From: Pseudomonas graminis
Lineage (GTDB): Bacteria; Pseudomonadota; Gammaproteobacteria; Pseudomonadales; Pseudomonadaceae
Length of the DNA stretch: 64,000 nucleotides
Assembly (NCBI RefSeq): GCF_004364335.1
Contig: NZ_SOCR01000018.1
Coordinates: 27,493-91,492 of the forward strand
Direction: 5' to 3'
Within the stretch, counting starts at the first letter, position 1; the number at the start of each line of letters is the position of its first letter. Below the pieces are notes generated by a model. The model had not been told where the DNA came from, did no database searches, and was given only the letters and a program-made list of their open reading frames with translations. Shown in pieces: positions 27,438 through 35,411 of this stretch. A program made the translations under genes and the position numbers.

Positions 27438-27475
27438 GCTGTAATCCAAGGGGACAAGTCCCCTTGGATTACAGC
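27438..27475. repeat. Perfect inverted repeat, 18-bp arms
   Basis: GCTGTAATCCAAGGGGAC is exactly mirrored by GTCCCCTTGGATTACAGC across a two-base AA loop. No T-tract follows. It lies in decayed DNA upstream (on the other strand, downstream) of the small gene at 27528. Confidence 0.9.
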
Positions 27476-27527
27476 GATTCCAAGAACATGAAAAATACGA
27501 GGCCTAGAAGCTTCCAGCAGGAAGAAT

Positions 27528-27665
27528 CTACTTTTTCTTTTTATCCGGGGTTTGAGTCAGTGCTGAACCAGCGACGGATTTCTCTGCAGCGGAAGATTTC
27601 TCGTCCTTCAGTTGCTTGCCTGCTTTTGACGCTACTCCTTTGCTGGTTTTTTCATTATTCGCCAT
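27528..27665 (-). CDS. Small lysine-rich conserved-type protein (45 aa)
   Basis: The reverse strand encodes MANNEKTSKGVASKAGK... ending TPDKKKK-stop. The ATG has a consensus GGAGG six bases upstream. The protein is very hydrophilic and resembles small Pseudomonas proteins of the 'KVASKAxKxL...SxxAGSALxQ' type, whose role I do not know. It is too short for usual ORF cut-offs and would be missed, but start, Shine-Dalgarno and composition all agree. The family resemblance is from memory. Confidence 0.75.
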   Translation of the reverse strand: MANNEKTSKGVASKAGKQLKDEKSSAAEKSVAGSALTQTPDKKKK

Positions 27666-27763
27666 ATTGAGCCTCCAGTGGGCGTGCCGGTGGTGGCACG
27701 CTGTCTCATTTGAGGTATAGCTGACAGGCTAGCCGTGGGCTAATCTTTGATGGAAAAATACCT

Positions 27764-27937
27764 ATGAATATAGGGGAAAAGGTCAACACTCGTTGTCCTC
27801 AGTGCAAAAGCTCGAACCTACTGCGTAAGTGTCCGGTGAACACACCTGCACGGCCGCTTAGTCCGAGTGTGTCCTCGTATTTAGCAGCATCCGTTGTCTG
27901 TAAGGGCGATGCCGGCCGTGTAACTCAGGGCTTCTGA
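27764..27937 (+). CDS. Small zinc-ribbon-like protein (57 aa)
   Basis: The frame starts MNIGEKVNTRCPQCKSSNLL and ends RVTQGF-stop. A CPxC knuckle plus two later cysteines (RKCP, VVCKG) suggest metal binding. No strong ribosome binding site is seen, though purines precede the ATG. The family is not recognised. Bases 27938-28099 hold only an imperfect hairpin (about 28055-28092) just before the transporter gene, which could be an operator. Confidence 0.45.
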   Translation: MNIGEKVNTRCPQCKSSNLLRKCPVNTPARPLSPSVSSYLAASVVCKGDAGRVTQGF

Positions 27938-28099
27938 AAATGGCTAGGCTAACCTGTTAAGGAACTGCACGTTGAGGCTGACCATGCAGTTCTGTTAAGC
28001 TTCGCGGCAGACATTGCGCGCCGCTGCGCATTGCGTAAGCGTTAACGTCAACCAACGCACACCTGGGATTTTCTATCCCACAGTTGTGCGTAGGTAAAA

Positions 28100-29296
28100 A
28101 TGCCGCATTCCTCCTCGACGGCTCACGTCGCAAAATCTACTTTTAGTTTCTCCCTGCTGATGGGTGTTCTGCTGATCGCAGCTAACCTTCGAGCTCCCAT
28201 AACCGCCATAGGGCCCGTGTTGTCCCAGATCCAGGACTTCTTTAACTTCAGTCCTTCGGTGGCGGGACTGCTCAATGCGTTGCCCCTACTAATGTTCGCG
28301 TGCGCTTCACCACTGGCTCCCTGGTTGACTCGTCGCTTTGGCTTGGAGCATGCCCTGCTGGGAGCCTTGGTGATGATCGCCGTAGGCGCGCTAACCCGCT
28401 CCACCGGCCTTTATAGCTGTCTATGGCTCGGAACACTGCTGATCGGCGCGGGTATAGCTGTCGCCAATGTTCTGGTCGTACCGCTAGTGAAGCGTGACTT
28501 CCCTGATCATACTGCTTTGTGCATCGGGCTGTATGCCGCGACCATGGCGCTGCTGGCTGCGCTCGCCAGCGGACTTGCCGCACCATTGTCAGCACTGTCG
28601 AGCTATGCTTGGCAGCTTTCCTTGGGTGTTTGGTTCTGTCTCGCTCTGGTGGCTGCAATTTGCTGGTGGCCTCACGCTAAGAGTGCTCGTGCGCGTAGCG
28701 CTTTCCCCGTACCTGCAGGACGCACCACGGTATGGCGCAGTGCGGTCGCCTGGCAAATATCGATGTTCATGGCTTTGCAGACCGTGACGTTCTACACCCT
28801 GATTGACTGGTTCCCGGCAATGGCCGCCTCGACTGGTATTGGCGCCACGCAAGCAGGCGTTTACCTTTTTGCCTATCAAGCAATTGCGGTAGTGGCCAAC
28901 CTATCGACATCGGTAGCAATCAAACGTCTGCATGACCAGCGACTGCTGGGCTTTATTTGCTCCGTAGCCATTGTTATTGGTGTGCTAGGGCTGATTTTTG
29001 CGCCGGCAATATCACTGGTCTGGCTGCTATTCGCAGGCGTGGGAGCGGGCATGTCAATGGTGACGTGTTTAAGCCTTTTCGGTCTACGCGCTCGTGATCA
29101 TCACGAAGCTAGTTCGTTGTCGGCCATGGGCCAGTGCGTAGGTTACGGGCTCGGCGCGAGCGGCCCTTTTCTTGCCGGGTGGCTGCACGGTTTGACATCG
29201 AGTTGGCACCTCCCTCTATTGGTTTTGCTAGCAGCAGCTCTAATGCAAGTTGTCTTCGCCGTACTGGCTGGTCGCGCGCGGTATGTAGGCCAATAA
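28100..29296 (+). CDS. MFS transporter, CynX/NimT type
   Basis: The 398-residue membrane protein has about twelve hydrophobic segments and the N-terminal motif LLIAANLRAPITAIGPVL typical of the cyanate/nitroimidazole transporter branch (CynX, NimT/YeaN). Substrate cannot be read from sequence; cyanate-like or small aromatic compounds are handled by relatives. It is a single gene with its own upstream region. Confidence 0.88.
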   Translation: MPHSSSTAHVAKSTFSFSLLMGVLLIAANLRAPITAIGPVLSQIQDFFNFSPSVAGLLNALPLLMFACASPLAPWLTRRFGLEHALLGALVMIAVGALTRSTGLYSCLWLGTLLIGAGIAVANVLVVPLVKRDFPDHTALCIGLYAATMALLAALASGLAAPLSALSSYAWQLSLGVWFCLALVAAICWWPHAKSARARSAFPVPAGRTTVWRSAVAWQISMFMALQTVTFYTLIDWFPAMAASTGIGATQAGVYLFAYQAIAVVANLSTSVAIKRLHDQRLLGFICSVAIVIGVLGLIFAPAISLVWLLFAGVGAGMSMVTCLSLFGLRARDHHEASSLSAMGQCVGYGLGASGPFLAGWLHGLTSSWHLPLLVLLAAALMQVVFAVLAGRARYVGQ

Positions 29297-29479
29297 GCGA
29301 GCCACTCACATGCCGGGAGACTGCTGAGGCTTCACGAGCGCGGTGTGTCAAAAAGCCGTAAGCGGCTGGGCATCACAGGTTGCGCGACGGCCCTCAATTT
29401 TGCAGTAGCGAATCTGTATCTGCGCTCGGCCACTGCGCAGTCAGCCGTGTGAGATCGTCCGTGAGGCATGCATTTGGCT

Positions 29480-29542
29480 CATGCCGACCGGCCTTGTCGA
29501 CTGGATCAAACTGATGATCGCAGCAGCGCTTTTTCGCTGCGT
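29480..29542 (-). pseudogene. Short IS66-transposase relic
   Basis: The reverse strand reads RKSAAAIISLIQSTRPVGM, like GKRAAAIMSLIQSARINGY near the end of IS66-family transposases. Only this fragment remains. The rest of 29297-29714 has no supported gene. Confidence 0.5.
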
Positions 29543-29714
29543 AGGTATCTCGTGAGAGCCCGTTCGCGTTTCTGCGTGCCCTATTGATCCATGCCCCAGC
29601 AGCAGTTAACGCTCCCTGGAAATCGACTGTTGCTATTAGATTGACTCTGTCTGTAGCTACCTCGATATCAATATTCTACTTACCGTCGTCGCTCAATCCG
29701 ACGGAGTGATGCCC

Positions 29715-30344
29715 ATGCCTGATGCAGCCAATCTCTATCTGTTCGTTTGCGCCGCGATACTCCTGTTGATCGTTCCGGGCCCGAACATGGCTTTTGTGAC
29801 GAGCCATGCGTTGGCCCATGGTCGACGTGCGGGCTTCGCTGCCGCTCTTGGTGTTTCCTTTTCTGACGTGCTGATGACCGCTTTGGTCAGCGCAGGTATT
29901 GGCGCAATGGTAATGAGCTGGGCACCAGCATTCGAACTACTGCGCTTAGTCGGGGCGTTTTATCTCATATGGATCGCCTGGCAAGCTTTAAAAACGCCAG
30001 CTGTGACCCAGGACATTCAACCTAAGTTGGCTTCCCTGTGGAAGATCTTCGCTCAAGCCACCCTCAACAGCCTATTGAATCCTAAGGCGCTTTTATTCTT
30101 TATGGTATTCCTGCCTCAATTCGTCAGCGCAACAACTGGCGATGTTAGCCTCCAATTAATGTTCCTTGGAACGCTGCTCGCGCTGATCGCGCTTATCTTC
30201 CATACCGTACTTGGGATGTGTGCCGGCCAGCTAAGAGGGAAACTGGGCAGCGGCGGGATCTCCACGCGTCTGGGAACTTATGATTTTGCTGCAGTGATGG
30301 CAGCGTTAGCAGCACGCTTATTGTTTCTTGACCGCCCGCTTTGA
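29715..30344 (+). CDS. LysE-family amino-acid exporter
   Basis: The 209-residue inner-membrane protein has about six hydrophobic segments and the family signature IVPGPNMAFVTSHAL...GRRAGFAAALGVSFSD. It also has NPKALLFFMVFLPQF. Such RhtB/LysE proteins export amino acids or related compounds; the substrate is unknown. ATG 29715 has GGAG eight bases upstream, better placed than two earlier start codons. The C-terminus is somewhat divergent (FLDRPL) but full length. Confidence 0.9.
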   Translation: MPDAANLYLFVCAAILLLIVPGPNMAFVTSHALAHGRRAGFAAALGVSFSDVLMTALVSAGIGAMVMSWAPAFELLRLVGAFYLIWIAWQALKTPAVTQDIQPKLASLWKIFAQATLNSLLNPKALLFFMVFLPQFVSATTGDVSLQLMFLGTLLALIALIFHTVLGMCAGQLRGKLGSGGISTRLGTYDFAAVMAALAARLLFLDRPL

Positions 30345-30394
30345 AGTGCGGGACAGAGCGGGGGAAAGCATCCGCCGGAGTACTGTTGAATCAC

Positions 30395-30702
30395 TCAGGC
30401 GGAAACCCACTGATGCGGAAGCAGTTGCTCAATCTCGCTTGCCCGCTGCGTTGACAGCCGCGTCAGCACATCCTTGAGATATGCATAGGGGTCATACCCA
30501 TTGATGCGCGCCGACTGGTCAAGCTCATGATCGCCGCCGCCCGCTTGCCGCTGCGCAGCGAGCCGGCAAATAACCAGTTCGGCCTACCTAGCGCCCACGG
30601 CCGGATTAGGTTCTCGATTTGATTGTTGTCGATGGGCACAGCACCATCTTCCAGGTAGCGCGTCAGCGCTACCCAACGTTTGAGGCTGTAATCCAAGGCC
30701 TT
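30395..30702 (-). pseudogene. IS66-family transposase C-terminal fragment, frameshifted
   Basis: The reverse strand encodes LDYSLKRWVALTRYLEDG and IDNNQIENLIRPWALGRPN, then KRAAAIMSL. One base is missing near 30520, and the other frame continues QSARINGYDPYAYLKDVL to EQLLPHQWVSA-stop. These are the last hundred residues of the IS66 TnpC transposase. A second IS66 piece on the other strand lies at 32517, so an IS66 copy was broken or rearranged around 30.7-32.5 kb. Confidence 0.88.
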
Positions 30703-30706
30703 AGCT

Positions 30707-31063
30707 GTGGCCGAACCCTCGGAAAATCAGCGTGGCAAAAAAGTCATCGTGAAAAGCGGCACGGTTTATAACACCGTCGGCGCAGCTAAATCTTACTTCG
30801 ATGCTTTACAGGAGGGGACGGCCATCGAGGGCAGGCTCTCAGATCCTGATCGGTCTGACGTGCTCGACATCTACCATCGTTATTGCCAACTCGACAGCTG
30901 GGATGGAGAGGTAAAAGACACGATTGATGTGGTTGCTGTCTGGGACAATAGGCCACGTGGGCCAGGTCAATACGCTCAAACGAAGACCTTCGCAGTGGTT
31001 TCCGAGTCTGGCGAACGCTCCATTTTCAGCATCGGTAAAGCGTTGGCCAAAATAGCGGTGTGA
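30707..31063 (+). CDS. DCL/DUF3223-like protein
   Basis: The protein (up to 118 residues) reads GTVYNTVGAAKSYFDALQ, GRLSDPDRSDVLDIYHRY and TKTFAVVSESGER...FSI, the layout of the small DCL-like DUF3223 domain. Its bacterial role is unknown. The only upstream start is a GTG lying at the very edge of the IS66 fragment, so the original 5' end may have been lost to the insertion. Bases 31064-31284 contain a decayed peptide (HGKAFELAFKHRELD) and no gene. Confidence 0.55.
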   Translation: MAEPSENQRGKKVIVKSGTVYNTVGAAKSYFDALQEGTAIEGRLSDPDRSDVLDIYHRYCQLDSWDGEVKDTIDVVAVWDNRPRGPGQYAQTKTFAVVSESGERSIFSIGKALAKIAV

Positions 31064-31284
31064 TCAATAAACCGAGAATCACGGAAAAGCCTTTGAACTG
31101 GCGTTCAAGCACCGCGAGCTGGACAGTGGGCCAGAGGTATACCGGACCTGCAATGAAGATTGCGTTCAGTAAGTCTTCGGTGCTGCATCGTCCTAAGCCG
31201 CTTGGGGGACATTTGACGCGATTGAGATGTGCAGCACCTTGTTATGGGAGGGAAGAGGCTGGCCATCCTGCCATAGGCATTGGA

Positions 31285-32418
31285 TCAGACGGCATCTTTT
31301 TCAGCGAAAGGGATATTCACCACGAATTCCGTTCCGCGCTTCTCGTCTGAGGTTACCTCGATGACGCCATCATGAGCTGCCACAATCTGAGCCGCGATAT
31401 ACAAGCCCAGCCCCAGGCTCGCTTGTGGACCGCGATCCTGGGTGTCTTGCAGACAATATTGCCCCATTGGATTGAAGAGAGCAGGGAGGCGCTCGCTAGG
31501 AATGGCGTTCCCACGGTTGTGAACACGAAACTCCAGTGAATCGCCCTTTGTCCCAAGAGTGATCTTCACCGGTGACGTCGCCTTACCGTGCTGCAGCGCA
31601 TTGCCTATCAGATTAGAAAATACCTGCTCGAGACGAGCGCTATCAAAACGTCCTTCTACGTTCCCCGTCGAGTTCAATATCAGATTCGCATCAGGATGGA
31701 CCGCTCGACATTCATCGACAATTCGCTCGCACACGGGCGCGATGTTGATCAATGTTCGATGGACGGGTATTCCTGGGCCCAACTGCGCACGGGTGAAATC
31801 AAGAAGGTCGCCTACGATAGCCGAGGCACGCCCCACGCTTGTATGTACCTGCGCAGCAGCCTTGGTGGCCTTGGTTCCCAAGGCGTCAGTACGCAGCAGT
31901 CTTTCAGCGCTCAACAAAATGGCGCTCAGTGGTGCCCGCAGATCATGACCCAGCACGCCTAGGAAAATATTGTGCGAAGCTTGGACTGTCTCCGTGTAGC
32001 TGGCGATGGATTCAACGAGAGCCTGGTCGATGGCTTCGTTGAAGCGTATTACATCGACCTCAAACGATTCGTCCTGCTTGGCCTGCTTCATCCATAGACG
32101 CATCACGCTTGCACGCAAGGCTCGAAACTCCGCCACAACCTGGTTGATCGAAAATCCAGTCATCAACCGGCCGACGGCGTGAGACTTAGCCGCGCTATCC
32201 GTATCTGAAGGTCCGTGACCGTGTGATTTTTCGATTTGCTGTTCAGCAGATTGCTCGGTATTCAGATCGGTGGCGATAGCTCGAAGCATCCTTTCTGCAT
32301 GATCGCGTAGCGCTTCGGCATCAAGAGGTTTGCCGGCGATTGGCAGGGTACGAGCGAAACTTTCCCATTCTTGAACAATGGGTTTGATGTTTTCGATCAA
32401 GAAATTGGACAAGCGCAT
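31285..32418 (-). CDS. Sensor histidine kinase with RsbRD-type N-terminus
   Basis: The 377-residue cytoplasmic kinase has an RsbT co-antagonist/RsbRD-like helical N-terminal domain (about 1-150; LIENIKPIVQEWE, HAVGRLMTGFSINQVVAEF), a HisKA domain with the phospho-His in GVLGHDLRAPLSAI and a HATPase domain (N box NLIGNALQHG, G box LGLGLYIAAQIV). ATG 32418 has AGGGAG six bases upstream; the open frame continues further upstream only through unrelated IS66 DNA. No response regulator is adjacent. Kinases of this build often sense intracellular signals. Confidence 0.92.
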   Translation of the reverse strand: MRLSNFLIENIKPIVQEWESFARTLPIAGKPLDAEALRDHAERMLRAIATDLNTEQSAEQQIEKSHGHGPSDTDSAAKSHAVGRLMTGFSINQVVAEFRALRASVMRLWMKQAKQDESFEVDVIRFNEAIDQALVESIASYTETVQASHNIFLGVLGHDLRAPLSAILLSAERLLRTDALGTKATKAAAQVHTSVGRASAIVGDLLDFTRAQLGPGIPVHRTLINIAPVCERIVDECRAVHPDANLILNSTGNVEGRFDSARLEQVFSNLIGNALQHGKATSPVKITLGTKGDSLEFRVHNRGNAIPSERLPALFNPMGQYCLQDTQDRGPQASLGLGLYIAAQIVAAHDGVIEVTSDEKRGTEFVVNIPFAEKDAV

Positions 32419-32516
32419 GGCCGTCTCCCTGTAATTAGGCCAAGCGCCTAGACTGGCGCGCTGATCGCTTAGTAAAACATCAATCAAACGAGTGGGGAAA
32501 TCAACGTCGTCGACAC

Positions 32517-32668
32517 GAAAAGATCTTCGGCCGTGTCGGCCTGACCATACCGCGCTCGACACTGGCGCAGTGGGAGGGTCAAACCGGCGTGCAGTTCCAG
32601 CCCCTGGTCGATGCGCTGCGCGAAGTGGTGCTGGCCCAGCGCGTGGTTCACGCCGATGAAACGCGGAA
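32517..32668 (+). pseudogene. IS66-family transposase internal fragment
   Basis: The forward strand reads RVGLTIPRSTLAQWEG, QPLVDALREVVLA and VVHADET, the segment that contains the first Asp of the IS66 DDE triad. It then runs out of homology (RNKSN-stop). Orientation is opposite to the fragment at 30395. Confidence 0.85.
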
Positions 32669-32680
32669 TAAAAGCAACTA

Positions 32681-32896
32681 ATGAGCATCGAACAAGACGA
32701 AATGGAAAGCTTTGAGCTGGTTTTCAGCGTGCAAATCGACGAGGGCCGAATACTTGAATTGTTGGTCGACGACATTTCTTCGGGTGACTGCGTATGGCAG
32801 GTCACGAATGCAAGCGGGCAGGTGTTGGAGCGTTCCGAGATTTACCAGGATCAGGCGCACTGCCTGCGTGATGGTCTGAACAAAACATTGAAGTAG
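32681..32896 (+). CDS. Hypothetical protein (71 aa)
   Basis: An acidic protein-like frame (MSIEQDEMESFELVFSVQID, RILELLVDDISSGDCVWQV) begins 12 bases after the IS66 fragment. No good ribosome binding site precedes the first ATG; a later ATG (32702) may be used. The family is not recognised. A GC-rich hairpin follows at 32919. Confidence 0.5.
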   Translation: MSIEQDEMESFELVFSVQIDEGRILELLVDDISSGDCVWQVTNASGQVLERSEIYQDQAHCLRDGLNKTLK

Positions 32897-32918
32897 AAAA
32901 CGCACCAGGTACACCCGA

Positions 32919-32939
32919 GCCCCGGCCTAAAACCGGGGC
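32919..32939 (+). terminator. Hairpin after the 71-aa gene (no T-tract)
   Basis: GCCCCGG and CCGGGGC enclose CCTAAAA. The stem is stable, but no run of T follows, so termination is uncertain. Confidence 0.4.
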
Positions 32940-33103
32940 CGAGTACGTGGAAGGATGCTGCTCTGGTGTCCACCAAATCGAAGGAATGAGGGTGGCGGCC
33001 CAGTAACAGTAGCCTCCCTGTTTTTTCTGAATGAATACCTTAAGTGGCATGTCTCATGCGCTGACGGCTCCATTCCGGCGCCGGCATTGCCAGGACTCCC
33101 CAC

Positions 33104-33412
33104 ATGACTTCACCTCTTAACGTCGTCGCGATCATGAAAGCCAAGCCAGGCAAGGAAGCGCAATTGAAAAACCTGCTGCAATCCGCCCTGCCGCAATTCC
33201 AGCACGAGCCTGGGTGCCAGGCCTATGCGCTGTTGATGGATCTCGAAGACCCCACCCGCTTTGTTTCCTACGAAAGCTGGGACGATGAAGCGGCACTGCA
33301 AGCGCACATGAAGGCCCCGACCCTGACAAACGCTATGCCGGTTCTGGAAAATATCCTAGCTGAACCCATGCAGCAGATTCGCCTTAATCAATTGCCGGGC
33401 AGCACCGTCTAG
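33104..33412 (+). CDS. Antibiotic biosynthesis monooxygenase (ABM) domain protein
   Basis: The 102-residue ferredoxin-like protein has the ABM pattern: NVVAIMKAKPGKEAQLKNLL, EPGCQAYALLMDLEDPTRFV, YESWDDEAALQAHM. Such YgiN-like proteins form dimers and act as quinol or aromatic monooxygenases without cofactor, or as small detoxifying proteins. AGGA is nine bases before the ATG. It is a single gene; the substrate is unknown. Confidence 0.9.
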   Translation: MTSPLNVVAIMKAKPGKEAQLKNLLQSALPQFQHEPGCQAYALLMDLEDPTRFVSYESWDDEAALQAHMKAPTLTNAMPVLENILAEPMQQIRLNQLPGSTV

Positions 33413-33464
33413 GTCGTGGTATGCCATGCACGCGGGATTGACATCCGCTCAAAGGGAATGAGTC

Positions 33465-33587
33465 ATGAAACATCCGCTGTGCACCACAGGCCTTTGGCAG
33501 TATCAGGGCGCGTCTTTCGCGTCCGAGAGTGTCAACGGGAAGATCGCTTCCAGAATGTGCCGATGTGCAAAAAGAGATAACAGGTAG
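33465..33587 (+). CDS. Possible 40-residue ORF, doubtful
   Basis: An ATG after AAAGGGAATGAGTC opens MKHPLCTTGLWQYQG... and ends seven bases before the next gene. It has a usable ribosome binding site and three cysteines, but no recognised relative; it may be only a leader. Confidence 0.25.
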   Translation: MKHPLCTTGLWQYQGASFASESVNGKIASRMCRCAKRDNR

Positions 33588-33594
33588 GTCATGG

Positions 33595-34083
33595 ATGAAA
33601 GCAGAATTCAGTGATGCCCCGGAACGAATTACCCGAAGAGGCCACAGGCGTGGCGTGCAAAATCTTGTCGCGTGCCTGGCAATAGGCAGTGTTATTGGAG
33701 TAAGCGCTTTGCTGTGGTCAACCCGATCAGAGCCCCACCGAGGAGTCGCGTCGATGGAATCCAAAGCCCAGGTGTTGAACGCAGAGGTGGACACAGGCTC
33801 TGCAATACTCTCGAATCCAACATCGTTGGACACGGGTCCTAACCCCGGGTCTCGGCAAACCAGCTTCAATGATCAGAACTTTGTTCCGACGGGCGCTCAC
33901 AACATCGTCACCTATCATCACAGCCCCTCTAACCCTCATCGCGCTGAGTCTCCGCAAAAGGTCAAGCTGACGATCGTCCGGCAAACTCCCAGCATGAAGG
34001 ATCGGGCGTGCTGGCCTTTCAGGCAGGGGAGTATTGAGTCCCGCAACTGTCGGCTTTCAGTGGGCCTCAAGAATCGCGACTAA
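33595..34083 (+). CDS. Single-pass membrane protein of unknown function (KLTIVRQTPSMK family)
   Basis: The 162-residue protein has a basic N-terminus, one hydrophobic segment (about residues 24-42, NLVACLAIGSVIGVSALL), a Ser/Pro-rich linker and a conserved-looking C-terminal block (KLTIVRQTPSMKDRACWPFR...SRNCRLSVGLKNRD) with two cysteines. The C-terminal part probably lies in the periplasm. A decayed copy lies at 3991. ATG 33595 has AGGTAGG upstream; an upstream in-frame start would add 22 residues without support. No function is recognised. Confidence 0.7.
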   Translation: MKAEFSDAPERITRRGHRRGVQNLVACLAIGSVIGVSALLWSTRSEPHRGVASMESKAQVLNAEVDTGSAILSNPTSLDTGPNPGSRQTSFNDQNFVPTGAHNIVTYHHSPSNPHRAESPQKVKLTIVRQTPSMKDRACWPFRQGSIESRNCRLSVGLKNRD

Positions 34084-34092
34084 GGAAAAAAT

Positions 34093-34341
34093 ATGCCACG
34101 TACTTACCCTCCAGGTTATTGCCCCGACAGATGTTCTGGCGGTCAATCAGATTGTCAGATGACCTTACGAGCAGGATTGCTGAATCAGCTACCAGATGAT
34201 GTTCGTGCTGAGATAGCAGCACACGGCGGGGCTAAGCGATGCACATACTGCGGACTGGTGTACTTGTCACCGGCCAGCCCACTTGGCGGTCGGCTAGGAT
34301 TCTGGGATTCCGGTGTTCGAGGCCAAGGCTGGAAAAAGTAG
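34093..34341 (+). CDS. Hypothetical protein with cysteine pairs (82 aa)
   Basis: The protein has CPDRC...SDC at the N-terminus and CTYCG at about residue 50, suggesting a small zinc-binding fold. A good AAGGAA ribosome binding site is five bases before the ATG. It lies ten bases after the previous gene and eleven before the next, so the three are likely one transcript. The family is not recognised. Confidence 0.65.
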   Translation: MPRTYPPGYCPDRCSGGQSDCQMTLRAGLLNQLPDDVRAEIAAHGGAKRCTYCGLVYLSPASPLGGRLGFWDSGVRGQGWKK

Positions 34342-34351
34342 GAAAAACTAA

Positions 34352-34561
34352 ATGGCATTGATTATCGGAATTTTCCTAGGACTGGCATGGAACGCTTTTC
34401 TGATGTTCGCGCTAGTGACTTACTGGGCGGATTTATGGGTTGTAGGCAAATTGGTGCTGATTGCTCTGATCGTCATTTTCGCGGTTCCAATGCTATACAG
34501 TTTAAGAATGTACTGGGCTCTGTTCTCTGAGCGTAGAGCCGATAAGAGTCGGGACAGGTAG
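34352..34561 (+). CDS. Small membrane protein (69 aa)
   Basis: Two hydrophobic helices (about residues 2-24 and 30-52; LIIGIFLGLAWNAFLMFALV, VGKLVLIALIVIFAVPMLYS) are followed by a basic tail (SERRADKSRDR). AGGA precedes the ATG. It is probably an inner-membrane hairpin. Function is unknown; it is co-directional with the genes before and after. Confidence 0.65.
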   Translation: MALIIGIFLGLAWNAFLMFALVTYWADLWVVGKLVLIALIVIFAVPMLYSLRMYWALFSERRADKSRDR

Positions 34562-34580
34562 GTAAAGGTGGAGGACTGAC

Positions 34581-35393
34581 ATGGCCGCGTTTCCCATCTT
34601 CAACACAGACCATTTCGAGTCCATCGCGCGCGAACTGGGCGAGCTCGTCACCGGCACTCAATTGGATCAGTTGTTTGCATCACGAGGTCTTGCCGATGTC
34701 TCCGGCCAATCTACCAAGTGGCGGCGCATTCACATCAGCCTGTTAGCGCGCCAGCAGGCTGATCGCTGTGGTAACCATGTTGCGGCTTTCATCATGGCAG
34801 TTATGGCGCCGGGCCGGCACGTTAGCGATCAGGGCCGCTATGAGGCTGCCCGCAGCTCGCTGAACAAGGTGCTCGCATTTGATGGCTTGCATGTCGGTGA
34901 GGATGGTCAATTCAGACGCGTTGATGCAGCCGCCACCATCACCGATGCCAAACTACGCGCCGACAATGTGGCTATTCGTCTGCGCGGTCGTGAAATTCAT
35001 CCGGAAATCTTGCGTTATTGTCGTGCGGAGCTGATGCAGGAGAATTATTTCCACGCGGTGTTTGAGGCAGCCAAAAGCATCGCCCAGCGCATCCGCGATA
35101 TGACTGGACTCCCCCTTGATGGAGCAGCCTTGATCGACAAGTGCTTCGCCGAGAGTCAACCACTTATCTGGATCAACGCTCTGCGTACTGAAACTGAACG
35201 ATCAGAACACAAAGGCTTTGCTCTGCTGCTAAAAGGTGCGTTTGCCGCAGTTCGCAACCCGACGGCACACGAACCAAAGATCCTCTGGCAAGGGGAGGAC
35301 GATGCCGCCGATTACTTCACGCTGCTCTCCATGCTGCATCGCAAACTGGATAAAGCCAGGGCCGTGGGGGCTGAAAGAAGGGACTTAACTTGA
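34581..35393 (+). CDS. TIGR02391 (Ymh-like) protein
   Basis: The 270-residue protein ends in the TIGR02391/Ymh signature: HPEILRYCRAEL, NYFHAVFEAAKSIAQRIR, EHKGFALLLKGAFAAVRNPTAHEPK. The RNPTAHE motif recalls HEPN-type RNases (R-x4-H), although function is unproven. The family is frequent in phage-defence and mobile regions. GGAGG stands six bases before the ATG. The stop is 18 bases ahead of a decayed SIR2-like gene with its own ribosome binding site, so the pair was probably a cassette. Confidence 0.88.
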   Translation: MAAFPIFNTDHFESIARELGELVTGTQLDQLFASRGLADVSGQSTKWRRIHISLLARQQADRCGNHVAAFIMAVMAPGRHVSDQGRYEAARSSLNKVLAFDGLHVGEDGQFRRVDAAATITDAKLRADNVAIRLRGREIHPEILRYCRAELMQENYFHAVFEAAKSIAQRIRDMTGLPLDGAALIDKCFAESQPLIWINALRTETERSEHKGFALLLKGAFAAVRNPTAHEPKILWQGEDDAADYFTLLSMLHRKLDKARAVGAERRDLT

Positions 35394-35411
35394 TGTCTGG
35401 GAAGGCGGTTT

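Noticed and set aside
27438..30702. Shared GCTGTAATCCAAGG between the palindrome and the IS66 fragment
   Set aside because: A 14-base match is expected by chance in a window of this size; the flanks do not align.
31064..31284. Forward frame overlapping the end of the DUF3223-like gene
   Set aside because: Only a short peptide (HGKAFELAFKHRELD) looks coding, in another frame; no start or ribosome binding site.
32419..32805. N-terminal extension of the histidine kinase
   Set aside because: The extra 129 codons run antisense to an IS66 fragment and a small gene; a good ribosome binding site supports ATG 32418.
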